Assembly: GCF_022538055.1 (NCBI RefSeq)
Contig: NZ_JAKZAM010000004.1
Span: 1 to 64,000, forward strand
Reading direction: 5' to 3'
From: Cognataquiflexum nitidum
GTDB taxonomy: Bacteria > Bacteroidota > Bacteroidia > Cytophagales > Cyclobacteriaceae
DNA length: 64,000 bases
Shown: one piece after another, positions 43,361 to 52,315 of the stretch
Numbering within the stretch: the first letter of the stretch is position 1
Layout of the letters: the number at the start of each line of letters is the position of its first letter
Notes under the pieces: model-generated
What the model was told of the DNA's origin: nothing
What the model saw: only the letters and a program-made list of their open reading frames with translations
Databases searched by the model: none
Program-made: the position numbers and the translations under genes

Positions 43361-43732
43361 ATGAAAACAAAATTATTGACAGTGGTGATTATGCTTTGCG
43401 CCAGTTTTTGGATTGGTGCTTGTAACATGAATGATGTGGACGAAGGAATATCATTGGAATGTGGAGGGGAAAATTCTGTCGATGATTTATCTTGGCTGAA
43501 CCAAAAACTTGAAGATATCAAAGACCATCCTGAAAGTGGGATAATCCTATACAGGTATAATGCTAGGGAGATTGTTGAAGTACAATCCTCTTTAATGAGT
43601 TCTACCAACAATTCCCAATACTATTGTGATGGGACAAAGGTTAATTTAGAAAATCCGGAAGTATATCAAGATTTCTTAAAAAATAGAGTGGAGTTAAAAA
43701 TTCTATACGGCATTGATTTATGGAAGCTTTAG
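43361..43732 (+). CDS. small lipoprotein, 123 aa
   Basis: The signal peptide ends in WIGAC (lipobox Cys near 21). The mature part has ECGGENSVDDLSWLNQKLED and QYYCDGTKVNLENPEVYQDF. It shares the cysteine, P/S-V-x-x-L-x-W-L and C-D/E-G-T spacing with the lipoprotein at 35999, so both may belong to one Cytophagales family. The 286-nt gap before it shows no gene. A weak hairpin (43741-43759) follows. Confidence 0.75.
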   Translation: MKTKLLTVVIMLCASFWIGACNMNDVDEGISLECGGENSVDDLSWLNQKLEDIKDHPESGIILYRYNAREIVEVQSSLMSSTNNSQYYCDGTKVNLENPEVYQDFLKNRVELKILYGIDLWKL

Positions 43733-43814
43733 CCGCTAATTGCCACTAAAGTTGTGGCAAACCACGATCCACATTAACAGTTTTGATTACAAGGAACTAA
43801 AGAAAAAACAAAAA

Positions 43815-44852
43815 TTACAACGTCTTCCTCACCGTCATCTTAAAAGGATTCTTTGAGACTTTGTCAGTGGTTTTTCCCAAAATTAGTTCTGCGATCCTTT
43901 TTCCCATATGTTCAAAATCCGTGGAGATCGTTGTGATGCCATCTGCCAAAATCTCTTTTAGAGGCGTGTCATTGTAAGAAATCAAACCCACTGCCTTTCC
44001 CAATTCCAAACCTTGTTCCCGGCTTTTCTTGACGACATTCACCAGGTCCGTCTCCGCCAATGTGATATAGACATCGCCTTCGTACAGTGGTTCGGCATCG
44101 ATACCGTCCAAGATTACATTGTCAAAATTGTAATAGAAGCAGAATTTCTTAAAGCCATCCACTATCTCCGGCGGATACATCAGTCCCCGCGGATAGACGA
44201 GTTTGAGTTTTTGGTATTTTTTCAAATGCTCGATCCCGTCTTCCAATGCATGAAAAATATCCTTTTCAAAATCCTGATACACCCCCGGAAATTCATTTTC
44301 GTGGCCTTTGACCGCCCGGTCCATGATCAGAAGTTTGTTTTCGGGAAACTGCCGTGCAATGTCATAAGAATCCATCAGGTGGGAATCTTCATCGTAGAAA
44401 TGGGGAGCAAGCACATAGTAATGGTACTTGCCCATATTCCTTTCGAGCAGTTCCTGCACCATCGACTTGTTGTAATGGTGGACATGGATGTCCACGGTGG
44501 CTTTTTCACCGAGGGTTTCCAAGACCGAATAGTAGATGATTTTTTTGTAGGAACTGAGCTTATTGAAAAGCAACAGGACTTTGAGTTTGTTGGAAGTATT
44601 GGTCGAACTCACGTAAAAGCCTTTCCCTTTGACCGAAGTGATGATGCCCCGGTCTTTGAGCTCGTTGTACGCTTTTTCGACTGTATCCCGCGAAAGCAAG
44701 AAATCAAAGCTCATCTCGTTGATCGAAGAGATCCGCTCTCCGATCTTCAGCCTGCCGCTTTCGATATCTTCCAAGATCAGGTTGACTACCTGCTGGTACT
44801 TCGGGGTTTTGGACCCGTTGTTGATTTTGTCCATTTTGTCGAACATCGTCAT
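43815..44852 (-). CDS. GntR-type transcriptional regulator with LacI-like sensor domain
   Basis: The N-terminal GntR winged helix covers about residues 16-85 (YQQVVNLILEDIESGRLKIG, LSRDTVEKAYNELKDRGIIT, GKGFYV). The remainder is a periplasmic-binding-protein-like sensor (YYVLAPHFYDED, LLIMDRAV, GLISYNDTPLKEILADGITT). It sits immediately before the rhamnose genes on the same strand and is the likely regulator of rhaEW, rhaB and the divergent permease-rhaI unit, responding to rhamnose or a derivative. That assignment is from position and domain type. Confidence 0.85.
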   Translation of the reverse strand: MTMFDKMDKINNGSKTPKYQQVVNLILEDIESGRLKIGERISSINEMSFDFLLSRDTVEKAYNELKDRGIITSVKGKGFYVSSTNTSNKLKVLLLFNKLSSYKKIIYYSVLETLGEKATVDIHVHHYNKSMVQELLERNMGKYHYYVLAPHFYDEDSHLMDSYDIARQFPENKLLIMDRAVKGHENEFPGVYQDFEKDIFHALEDGIEHLKKYQKLKLVYPRGLMYPPEIVDGFKKFCFYYNFDNVILDGIDAEPLYEGDVYITLAETDLVNVVKKSREQGLELGKAVGLISYNDTPLKEILADGITTISTDFEHMGKRIAELILGKTTDKVSKNPFKMTVRKTL

Positions 44853-44902
44853 TGTGGGTTATTTTGGTTTGACTTTGAAAGAGATTTGTGGTTTCTCTCT
44901 TA

Positions 44903-44937
44903 AGATATTTATTGATATTGGATATTGATAGATATTG
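44903..44937 (+). repeat. dispersed intergenic GATATT repeat, copy 4
   Basis: It contains GATATTTATTGATATTGGAT followed by ATTGATAGATATTG, nearly identical to copies 1 and 2. It is located between the regulator and rhaEW. Confidence 0.65.
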
Positions 44938-45005
44938 TTTCGGAATCAACCCTCAATCCCTTATTGAATGGTAATTTATTTAAATCTTGTCCTAACTATT
45001 CTATG

Positions 45006-45056
45006 CCCGGTACATCGGTCATCCGTCTTCCGTCTTCCGTCCCATTCGAATAAGAA
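45006..45056 (+). repeat. 51-bp intergenic repeat, copy A
   Basis: It has CCGGTACATCGGTCATCCGT and a run of CTTCCGTC words, then GAATAAGAA. A second copy at 48821-48873 has CCGGTGCATCGGTCTTCCG and ends GGATAAGAA. The two copies bracket rhaEW and rhaB. Confidence 0.65.
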
Positions 45057-45096
45057 ATAATCATAATTCGCAAAGCAGCACTTCACTATACCTCTA

Positions 45097-47217
45097 TTAC
45101 CTCGGGAAAGAAGCCGCAAACCCTCCATCCACATTCAGCATGTTCCCGGTGGTTTTGTTAAGCATGCCACTCACAAAGACAAAAGCCGCCATGGCAATAT
45201 CCTCTGTCCTCACTTCTTCTTTCAACAATGTCCTACTCGCATAGAATTTTGGCAGATCCTCCAAAGGAACCCCGTAAGCTTTTGACCTGTCTTCTGCCCA
45301 TCCACTCTGCCAAATCGACGAATTTTCGATCACTGCATCGGGATTGATGGAGTTGACGCGGATTTTGTAATCACCCAATTCGGCTGCCATCAATCTGGTG
45401 AGGTGGAGTTGGGCGGCTTTGGCAGAACCATAGCCTGCGTTTTTTGGACCTGCTACCAACCCGTTTTTGCTGACAATGTTGATGATATCTCCGCCTTTGT
45501 TTTGTTTTTTCAGCACATCAAAGGCCATTTGGGAGACGATGAATTGTCCTTTGACCAAGATGTCATACAACCTGTCCCACTCCTCCAAGGAATGCTCTTC
45601 CAATGAACGGCTGATGCTGATACCGGCATTGTTGACCACAATATCCAAACCGCCATAGTTGAGGCAGATTTCCCGGATACAGGCTTTCAAAGTTTCAGGT
45701 TTGGTCACATCAAGGTACACCCCGATCACATTGTCTTTGGTAAATTTCTTCTCAAACTCAGCCACAGAAGCAGCGAGTTTGGTGCTGTCAATGTCAGTCA
45801 AAACGACACAGGCACCTTCTTTTGCATATTTTTCGGCGATGGCTTTCCCGATACCTCCTGCACTTCCGGTGACCAAAGCCACTTTTCTTGACAGTGGTTT
45901 TTCGGCAGGCATCCTTTGGAGTTTGGCTTCCTCAAGCAACCAATACTCAATATTGAACGCTTCCTGCAAAGGCAGCGACACATAAGTCGATATCGCCTCG
46001 GCGCCTTTCATGACGTTGATGGCATTGATATAAAACTCCGCCGCGACACGTGCGGTCTGCTTGTTTTTGGCAAAAGTAAACATCCCGATTCCCGGCCATA
46101 TGATGACTACAGGATTGGCATCCCGAATGGCAGGGCTGTTTGGATGCTTGTGGTCTTGGTAGTATTTGGCATAATTGGCCCTATATCCTTCAAATTGGCT
46201 GTTCAGTTTTTCAAGCAAACCTTGATCGGTCAAGTCTTCTTCCGGTGCCAAATTCAAAACCAAAGGGCAGATTTTGGTACGGAGAAAATGATCCGGGCAA
46301 CTTGTACCCATCGCCGCAAGTGGTTCGACATCCTCGCTGTTGATAAATTCCATCACAGCAGGGGCATCGGTAAAATGTCCGACCATCAAGCCTTCCGAAG
46401 AACAGAGACCACGGAGGGTAGGAGCAAGTTTGGCAGCCTGATCCCTTCTTTGGGTTTCGTCCAAAGCAGTTGTGGTCTTGGTTCCACCAAAAACCGGCCT
46501 GTCCTTTCCATAATTTGCGTGGAGGTATTGGCTGCAGGTTTCAATGACTTCAAGGCTGTTGATATAGGATTCGTAGCTTGTTTCACCCCAGGTAAAAAGT
46601 CCATGCTGACCGAGGACAATGCCCCGGAGGTTTGGGTTTTTGGTGATGGCTTCTTCGAGTTTCAGTCCAAGGTCAAAACCCGGTCTTTGCCAGGGAACCC
46701 AGGCGATGCTTCCGCTAAATAAGTCCTCAATGATTTTTTCACCATCCTTCGCGGCAGCGATGGCGATCAGCGCATCCGGATGCAAATGGTCAATATGGGT
46801 ATAGGGCAAAAATGAATGCAGGGGCGTATCAATGGAAGGCGCTTTGGAATTCAGGTCGTAGATGCAGTGGTTGAAAAGCTCCACCATTTCATCTTCGAAT
46901 TCCAGGCCTCGGTATATTTTTTTCAGGGAATGGAGTCTGTCTAAGTACAATCCAGCCAGACCGCTTTTGGTCAAAGTTCCGATATCTCCACCGGAACCTT
47001 TCACCCACATCACAGGGACGTCATTGCCGGTCAGCGGGTCTTTTTCAATGGTTTTGCAACTTGTATTTCCGCCGCCATAGTTGGTGATTCTCAGGTCAGC
47101 GCCCAATATATTGGACCTGTAGATGAGCATGGCCACTTCATCGTGCTTCAGTTGGTCTGCTTTGGCATCATCCCAGAGGTAGCTGACGTGCTCATATTTC
47201 TTGCTGTTGTTTCCCAT
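45097..47217 (-). CDS. rhaEW: bifunctional rhamnulose-1-phosphate aldolase / L-lactaldehyde dehydrogenase
   Basis: This 706-residue fusion has an N-terminal class II aldolase domain (about 1-430), with TNYGGGNTSCKT, the zinc-binding THIDHLHPDA near 146 and GQHGLFTWGE. The C-terminal short-chain dehydrogenase (about 440-706) has VTGSAGGIGKAIAEKYA, NNAGIS and the catalytic YGSAKAA. The enzyme splits L-rhamnulose-1-phosphate to dihydroxyacetone phosphate and L-lactaldehyde and oxidises the aldehyde to L-lactate. That product is the LutABC substrate, which explains the nearby lut operon. Confidence 0.93.
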   Translation of the reverse strand: MGNNSKKYEHVSYLWDDAKADQLKHDEVAMLIYRSNILGADLRITNYGGGNTSCKTIEKDPLTGNDVPVMWVKGSGGDIGTLTKSGLAGLYLDRLHSLKKIYRGLEFEDEMVELFNHCIYDLNSKAPSIDTPLHSFLPYTHIDHLHPDALIAIAAAKDGEKIIEDLFSGSIAWVPWQRPGFDLGLKLEEAITKNPNLRGIVLGQHGLFTWGETSYESYINSLEVIETCSQYLHANYGKDRPVFGGTKTTTALDETQRRDQAAKLAPTLRGLCSSEGLMVGHFTDAPAVMEFINSEDVEPLAAMGTSCPDHFLRTKICPLVLNLAPEEDLTDQGLLEKLNSQFEGYRANYAKYYQDHKHPNSPAIRDANPVVIIWPGIGMFTFAKNKQTARVAAEFYINAINVMKGAEAISTYVSLPLQEAFNIEYWLLEEAKLQRMPAEKPLSRKVALVTGSAGGIGKAIAEKYAKEGACVVLTDIDSTKLAASVAEFEKKFTKDNVIGVYLDVTKPETLKACIREICLNYGGLDIVVNNAGISISRSLEEHSLEEWDRLYDILVKGQFIVSQMAFDVLKKQNKGGDIINIVSKNGLVAGPKNAGYGSAKAAQLHLTRLMAAELGDYKIRVNSINPDAVIENSSIWQSGWAEDRSKAYGVPLEDLPKFYASRTLLKEEVRTEDIAMAAFVFVSGMLNKTTGNMLNVDGGFAASFPR

Positions 47218-47314
47218 TTTTGTTTCAATTTTGATAGGTTAAAATTGATGGTTTGGTGCTGTTAATGTGTCCTGTACTATCTTGGAATTTGTCTCTAAGG
47301 TAGGAAGAATGGCG

Positions 47315-48673
47315 CTATAAGCCAGTTTCGAATTCCTTGATCCGAAGAATATCCTGTTTCAATTTGCTTTGGTCCAAAGCGAGCAAAGCCCCCAATGCAG
47401 ATGCCCTTGGCTGACTGCTGAGGTAGATTTTTTTGTTTGGATAAAGGAGCTGCAGGAAAGCCAAAAATATTTTGTTCTTGGTAAATCCGCCGGTGAGGAT
47501 GATATCCGAGACATTATTTTTATCCAGAACCAGATCCGTGCTGCATTGCTGCCATTTGGCCAGATCGAGCATGAGTTGCAGGCAGGCTTCTTCGGCATTT
47601 GTAAATTCATCTAAAGGATTTTCACGTCCTTCCCAATTGACTTTTGGTCCTGAACCTTGGAAGCTAATAGGACGGAAGATGTCTTTTTCGCTTTCTTCGA
47701 AAAGGGAAATGATCCGTTTTTGGGAGAACTCCAGTTTTTGTAACCTTTCGACAGTATCCCCAAAATGAGAAGCAATCCTGTTGATTTGTACTTCATATTC
47801 CTTTCCAAGGAAAATCCGCGCTCCTTTTACTTTCCTTCCATCAGGCTGCAAGAAACTCAGGCAGTCGCTTTCCAATTCCTCGCCTGTCAAAGTTTGCTGA
47901 TCAAAGGGATTCAGGGAAATGCTCCATGTTCCTGTTGAAATTAAGATAAAAGGCCGATCCATCAAGCGGATGTACGGAAGCAAAGCCGCCGAACTGTCAT
48001 GCATCCCAAAACCTATTTTCACATGTTGGCCAAAGAGATTTTTGTCAACTCCGGTTTCGGTGGGAAATGGGGGTAGGATTTTTTCAATCTGAGTTTTCTT
48101 TAACCAATGTGCAAAATCCTTTTTTTCAAAATCCCAAAAACAGGTGTGGCAACCTACTCCGGTATAGTCATTCCATTTTTCTCTGGTCAAAAGAAAGGAA
48201 AAGTATTGGGGGAGGTGGAAACTGAAACGGATATTTTTGAAGAGTTCCGGTTTTTCATGCTTCAGCCAATAAAGCTGAAATCCGCTATTGAGCATCCTCA
48301 AAGCCGGGCTTGCGGTTTTTTGGAGGAGATTTTCTTCTTCTGCCAAGAACTTTTCCCAAAGGGATTCCGGAACAGGTTTAAGGTAATTGTAAAATGGTGT
48401 ACAGACCTTTCCTTCTTCATCCACATGTACCAAACTTGCACCATAAGCCGAAAAGTTGATTCCGATGACTTGGTATTTTGGATTTTTGAGGAAATTTTCA
48501 GTTACCTCTAAAACCCAATCACTTACCTTCATCAGGTCATCGCAGGGAAAACCATCATCGTCTTGGATCTCTGCCACATGCATGCTTGACTCTTCTAGGA
48601 TCTCAAAGTCCGGGTTGTAGAGGATCGCTTTTTTGTTTGTTTTCCCAATATCAAAGATCAGATAGGCTTCCAT
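47315..48673 (-). CDS. rhaB: rhamnulokinase-type FGGY carbohydrate kinase
   Basis: This 452-residue protein of the FGGY kinase fold has an N-terminal phosphate loop, IFDIGKTNKKAILY, then SAYGASLVHVDEEG, the central ISTGTWSISLNPF motif near 244-256, and the C-terminal adenine-binding IILTGGFTKN. It phosphorylates L-rhamnulose. It lies 97 nt upstream of rhaEW on the same strand and is divergent from the permease gene. Confidence 0.88.
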   Translation of the reverse strand: MEAYLIFDIGKTNKKAILYNPDFEILEESSMHVAEIQDDDGFPCDDLMKVSDWVLEVTENFLKNPKYQVIGINFSAYGASLVHVDEEGKVCTPFYNYLKPVPESLWEKFLAEEENLLQKTASPALRMLNSGFQLYWLKHEKPELFKNIRFSFHLPQYFSFLLTREKWNDYTGVGCHTCFWDFEKKDFAHWLKKTQIEKILPPFPTETGVDKNLFGQHVKIGFGMHDSSAALLPYIRLMDRPFILISTGTWSISLNPFDQQTLTGEELESDCLSFLQPDGRKVKGARIFLGKEYEVQINRIASHFGDTVERLQKLEFSQKRIISLFEESEKDIFRPISFQGSGPKVNWEGRENPLDEFTNAEEACLQLMLDLAKWQQCSTDLVLDKNNVSDIILTGGFTKNKIFLAFLQLLYPNKKIYLSSQPRASALGALLALDQSKLKQDILRIKEFETGL

Positions 48674-48820
48674 ATAATTTCCGTCAGGAATGATGCTAAC
48701 CTATTGAAAAAGGATCCAACAGGTTATTTTGGGTTTGAAGTTTTCGGTTAATTCAATACGTATTTTGGCAATAGTGCCAATGAAATGGAAAATCTATACT
48801 TCTTGGCAGGAGGCTGAAAT

Positions 48821-48873
48821 GTCCGGTGCATCGGTCTTCCGACTTCGGTCTTCCGTCCTGTCTGGATAAGAAT
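48821..48873 (+). repeat. 51-bp intergenic repeat, copy B
   Basis: This is the partner of 45006-45056, with small differences and the same orientation. It lies in the 370-nt divergent region between rhaB and the permease gene. I could not identify a convincing operator or full promoter in the remainder. Confidence 0.65.
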
Positions 48874-49043
48874 CTTGGCATACTTGCAAAGAAACTGATA
48901 TCCATTTAATTTCTCCCAATATGGCAAGAAAAGGAGGTAATTTAAACCCAAATTATTCAAAATTTTGCATTTTTGTTTGGTAGGGACAGTGCAGGATAGC
49001 GACTGAATTTTAATTCTTTTACTTACTAGATTAACCCGATCTT

Positions 49044-50444
49044 ATGAGCCCACAAACCCAAAATACCGGCCCGGCTGTCAATGAATACGAGCGAGAACCT
49101 GTGCCACCTGCCGCACAGAAAGGTTGGCGTAGTTTCTTGGGAATGTATGCCGGAGAACATACCGCCGGAACGGAATTTGTCATTGGGCCGCTCTTTGTCG
49201 CGCACGGGGTCGGTGCCTTTGATTTTTTTGCAGGATTGATTTTGGGAAATATCCTGGCAGTATTGAGTTGGGGACTGATGACTGCGCCGATAGCCACTTC
49301 CAAAAGGATGACGCTATATTACCAATTGGAGCGGATCTGTGGGTACAAGATGGTGTCGATCTACAATGTCGTCAATGCGCTGATGTTTTGCTTTTTGGCG
49401 GGATCGATGATTGCGGTTTCTGCCACAGCCGTCGGCATTCCTTTTAACCTGACCATGCCAACGCTGAATTCATGGCTTCCTACTTCTGTAGGATGGGTTT
49501 TGGCAGTTTTGGTATTCGGATTTGTAACCACTTTGGTAGCAATCAAAGGATATAATCAGGTGGCAAGATTTGCGAATGTGGCGGCACCATGGATGATTTT
49601 GATATTTATGGCAGCGGCATTGGCGATTTTACCAGAACTTGGAGTTACTCGTTTTTCAGAGTTTTGGGCGGTCGCCAATAAAGTGATCTGGACAGGAATT
49701 CCTCTGGAGGGCGTGAGCAAGTTTTCCTTTTGGCATGTGCTGTTCTTTGCCTGGTTTTGCAATATGGCGATGCACATCGGAATGTCTGACCTGACGATTC
49801 TCCGCTATGCCAAATCATGGAAATATGGATTCCATTCCTTTTCAGGGATGTTTATCGGGCATTTTATAGCGTGGATTTCTTCGGGAATATTGTATGCTGC
49901 TTTTCTTCAGAGCAGTAATTTCTCCACCGAATTTGCACCTGGACCGATAGCGTATGGTGCTGCAGGCGTGGCGGGTGCCGTTTGTGTGGTCGTTGCAGGT
50001 TGGTCGACAGCCAATCCAACTATCTATCGTGCCGGACTGGCTTTGCAGGGTGTTTTCCCAAAAATGAAAACCTGGAAAGTCACCGCATGGGTCGGTGCAG
50101 TGACAAGCATAGCCGCTTGCTTTCCGGCTTTGGTGATGAAGCTCTTGGACTTTGTAGCCTTATATGGCTTGGTATTGATGCCGATGGGAGCGGTGATATT
50201 TGCGGATTTTTACCTTTCGCCGAGATTTGGGATTACACAGGAAATGGCTTATAATCGGAACATCTCCTTTTCAAATGCCACTTTCTTTACCTGGCTGATT
50301 ACTTTGGGAATCTGTCTGGGTTTGAATCTGGGATTCGGAATCGACATTTTCTTCCTTGGTTTACCCGGATGGTTTATTGCCGTGTTCACATTTTTGATTT
50401 TATCCAAAACATTATATCCAAAAGGAAAGGAGGCGCTCGTATGA
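49044..50444 (+). CDS. NCS1/cytosine permease-like transporter, probable rhamnose importer
   Basis: This 466-residue membrane protein has about twelve transmembrane helices. Its N-terminus (GWRSFLGMYAGEHTAGTEFV) and GYNQVARFANVAAPWMI fit the nucleobase-cation-symporter-1 / purine-cytosine permease fold. Its position is decisive: it is divergent from rhaB and followed by a small membrane protein and L-rhamnose isomerase with overlapping frames. I infer that it carries L-rhamnose rather than a nucleobase. No RhaT-type gene is present in the window. Confidence 0.82.
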   Translation: MSPQTQNTGPAVNEYEREPVPPAAQKGWRSFLGMYAGEHTAGTEFVIGPLFVAHGVGAFDFFAGLILGNILAVLSWGLMTAPIATSKRMTLYYQLERICGYKMVSIYNVVNALMFCFLAGSMIAVSATAVGIPFNLTMPTLNSWLPTSVGWVLAVLVFGFVTTLVAIKGYNQVARFANVAAPWMILIFMAAALAILPELGVTRFSEFWAVANKVIWTGIPLEGVSKFSFWHVLFFAWFCNMAMHIGMSDLTILRYAKSWKYGFHSFSGMFIGHFIAWISSGILYAAFLQSSNFSTEFAPGPIAYGAAGVAGAVCVVVAGWSTANPTIYRAGLALQGVFPKMKTWKVTAWVGAVTSIAACFPALVMKLLDFVALYGLVLMPMGAVIFADFYLSPRFGITQEMAYNRNISFSNATFFTWLITLGICLGLNLGFGIDIFFLGLPGWFIAVFTFLILSKTLYPKGKEALV

Positions 50445-50635
50445 AAATTCTATTGATCATCATTTCTTATATCGGTTTGGCTTTATCCATCATACCATCG
50501 GTATTGGTGTTTTTGGGTAAAATTGACATGCCGACCAATACAACCCTGATGGCGGTTGGGATGGTTTTGTGGTTTGGCACTTCACCTTTTTGGATCAACA
50601 GTAAAACGGACAAAGACAATGCAGCTGACAACTGA
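50441..50635 (+). CDS. small two-helix membrane protein, 64 aa
   Basis: Two hydrophobic helices are visible (about residues 2-25 and 33-52, with GMVLWFGTSPFWINS). The start codon overlaps the permease stop (ATGA) and the stop overlaps the rhaI start region by 17 nt, so it is translated within the permease-rhaI operon. Its size and place suggest an accessory subunit of the transporter. Confidence 0.78.
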   Translation: MKILLIIISYIGLALSIIPSVLVFLGKIDMPTNTTLMAVGMVLWFGTSPFWINSKTDKDNAADN

Positions 50636-51899
50636 AAATATACAGGAATCGAATTCCAAATATGAAGCCCTTCATCAGAAGTCCTTTGCTGCTTTGGCTT
50701 CGCAATTGGAGGATGAAGGAATTCCTGTAGAAAAAATTATTTCGAAACTCCGCAGTTTTCAGATAGCTGTTCCAAGTTGGGCCTTGGGTGCCGGAGGAAC
50801 GAGATTCGGGAGATTTGGAATCGGCGGCGAACCAAGGTCTTTGGAAGAGAAAATCGAAGATGTCGGCCTTTTGGCCAAACTCACCAAAAGTACGGATGCT
50901 GTTTCTCTGCATATTCCTTGGGACATTCCATCGGATTATGCCGCAATCATGCAACTTGCCAAAAGCCACAATATCGGTTTTGATGCCGTCAATTCCAACA
51001 CCTTTCAGGATTATGGGCAGGAGAAAAGCTATAAATTTGGCTCCTTGAGTCATAATGATTCAAAAGTCCGAGAACAGGCAGTTGACCACAACAGACAAGT
51101 GATAGAAGTTGGGGGAAAGTTGGGAAGCAAAGGACTGACTGTTTGGTTAGCCGATGGAAGCAATTTTCCAGGTCAGCAAAGTTTCCGTAGGGCTTTGGAC
51201 AATACATTTGAATCCCTGCAAAAAATCTATTCGGCGATGCCCGAAGACTGGAAACTGCTGTTGGAGTACAAGCCTTATGAACCGAATTTTTACAGTACCG
51301 TGATTCCGGATTGGGGCACCTCGCATTTGCTGTGCAGGCAATTGGGAGACCGGGCCAAAGTCCTTGTCGATCTTGGACACCACCTTCCCAATACCAATAT
51401 TGAGCAGATTGTGGGGATTTTATTGGGGCAAAATCAGTTGGCGGGATTCCATTTCAACGATTCTAAGTTTGGAGACGATGACCTGACTACAGGCAGTATC
51501 AAGCCTTATCAGTTGTTTTTGATTTTCCTTGAGCTTGTGGCAGGTGCTGAAGACGGTTGTCAGACGTGGGAAAGCATCTCTTGGATGATCGATGCGAGCC
51601 ACAATACAAAAGATTCCTTGGAGGACCTGATGCAGGCTTTGGAGGCGATCAAGATTGCTTATGCCAAATCCCTTTTGGTGGATCGGGCGAAACTGACCGA
51701 GCACCAACTTAATGGCGATGTGGTGATGGCACAGGAAATCCTGCAAAAAGCTTTCTTGACGGATGTAAGGCCATTGATTAAAGAAGCAAGGCTGCAATCA
51801 GGCGGGGCTTTGGAACCCATTTCCTTTTACAGACAACATGAAATCCGAAAGCAGCTGATTCAAAAAAGGGGAGAGAATACGAGGGCGACGGGGTTGTAG
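50619..51899 (+). CDS. rhaI: L-rhamnose isomerase (RhaI type)
   Basis: This 426-residue TIM-barrel isomerase has VPSWALGAGGTRFGRFG near 48-64, SLHIPWDIPSDY, LLEYKPYEPNFY, VLVDLGHHLPNTN and GFHFNDSKFGDDDLTTGSIK, with the metal-binding Glu/Asp/His residues in these blocks. It matches the RhaI family rather than E. coli RhaA. It converts L-rhamnose to L-rhamnulose. ATG 50619 is chosen because the frame upstream runs through the small membrane protein gene. Confidence 0.92.
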   Translation: MQLTTENIQESNSKYEALHQKSFAALASQLEDEGIPVEKIISKLRSFQIAVPSWALGAGGTRFGRFGIGGEPRSLEEKIEDVGLLAKLTKSTDAVSLHIPWDIPSDYAAIMQLAKSHNIGFDAVNSNTFQDYGQEKSYKFGSLSHNDSKVREQAVDHNRQVIEVGGKLGSKGLTVWLADGSNFPGQQSFRRALDNTFESLQKIYSAMPEDWKLLLEYKPYEPNFYSTVIPDWGTSHLLCRQLGDRAKVLVDLGHHLPNTNIEQIVGILLGQNQLAGFHFNDSKFGDDDLTTGSIKPYQLFLIFLELVAGAEDGCQTWESISWMIDASHNTKDSLEDLMQALEAIKIAYAKSLLVDRAKLTEHQLNGDVVMAQEILQKAFLTDVRPLIKEARLQSGGALEPISFYRQHEIRKQLIQKRGENTRATGL

Positions 51900-51919
51900 G
51901 TTTTTGGCGTTAAGATTTG

Positions 51920-52315
51920 TCAAGAAATCAAAAACCTCACCTCACTCAATTCCTTCCCGATCTGATGTACACCTTCAAGAATTCTTTTGGTTTGGCTTGC
52001 TGATGGTTTTTTGATTCCCTTGATGTATTGGGCTAATAAACTTTGGTTCATTCCGATTCTTTCTGATAAAGCTTTGGCATTGATTACATTGTAGAAATCA
52101 AAAAAACTCTCCAAATCGAATTCAAATTTTATATCTCCTATTTCATAAATAAAACCTTCCTCCTCAAAAGACAGGTTGACCACATCCAATACCATTTCCT
52201 TTAGTTCATCAAAGGTATCGCCTTGAGTAGCGATTAATTTTTCTCCAACCCGGGCAAACGCACTATAACCCAAATCCTCTTTGATTACTTTTATGTTTAT
52301 TTTTGGTTTTTTCAT
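51920..52315 (-). CDS. hicB: HicB-type antitoxin with HTH, 131 aa
   Basis: The N-terminal HicB-like half (YSAFARVGEKLIATQGDTFD, ELKEMVLDVV) is a degraded RNase H-like fold. The C-terminal half has a helix-turn-helix (KALSERIGMNQSLLAQYIKG, PSASQTKRI) for self-repression. It overlaps hicA by 4 nt. It should neutralise HicA and bind the operon promoter. Confidence 0.85.
   Translation of the reverse strand: MKKPKINIKVIKEDLGYSAFARVGEKLIATQGDTFDELKEMVLDVVNLSFEEEGFIYEIGDIKFEFDLESFFDFYNVINAKALSERIGMNQSLLAQYIKGIKKPSASQTKRILEGVHQIGKELSEVRFLIS

Noticed and set aside
43741..43759. TGCCAC-N7-GTGGCA hairpin as a terminator
   Set aside because: The stem is only 6 bp and no T-tract follows, so it was not called.
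44013..44903. + strand open frame of 296 codons
   Set aside because: It is antisense to the GntR-type regulator and is an artefact of the codon use of that gene.
45916..46722. + strand open frame of 268 codons
   Set aside because: It is antisense to the aldolase domain of rhaEW; no recognisable protein.
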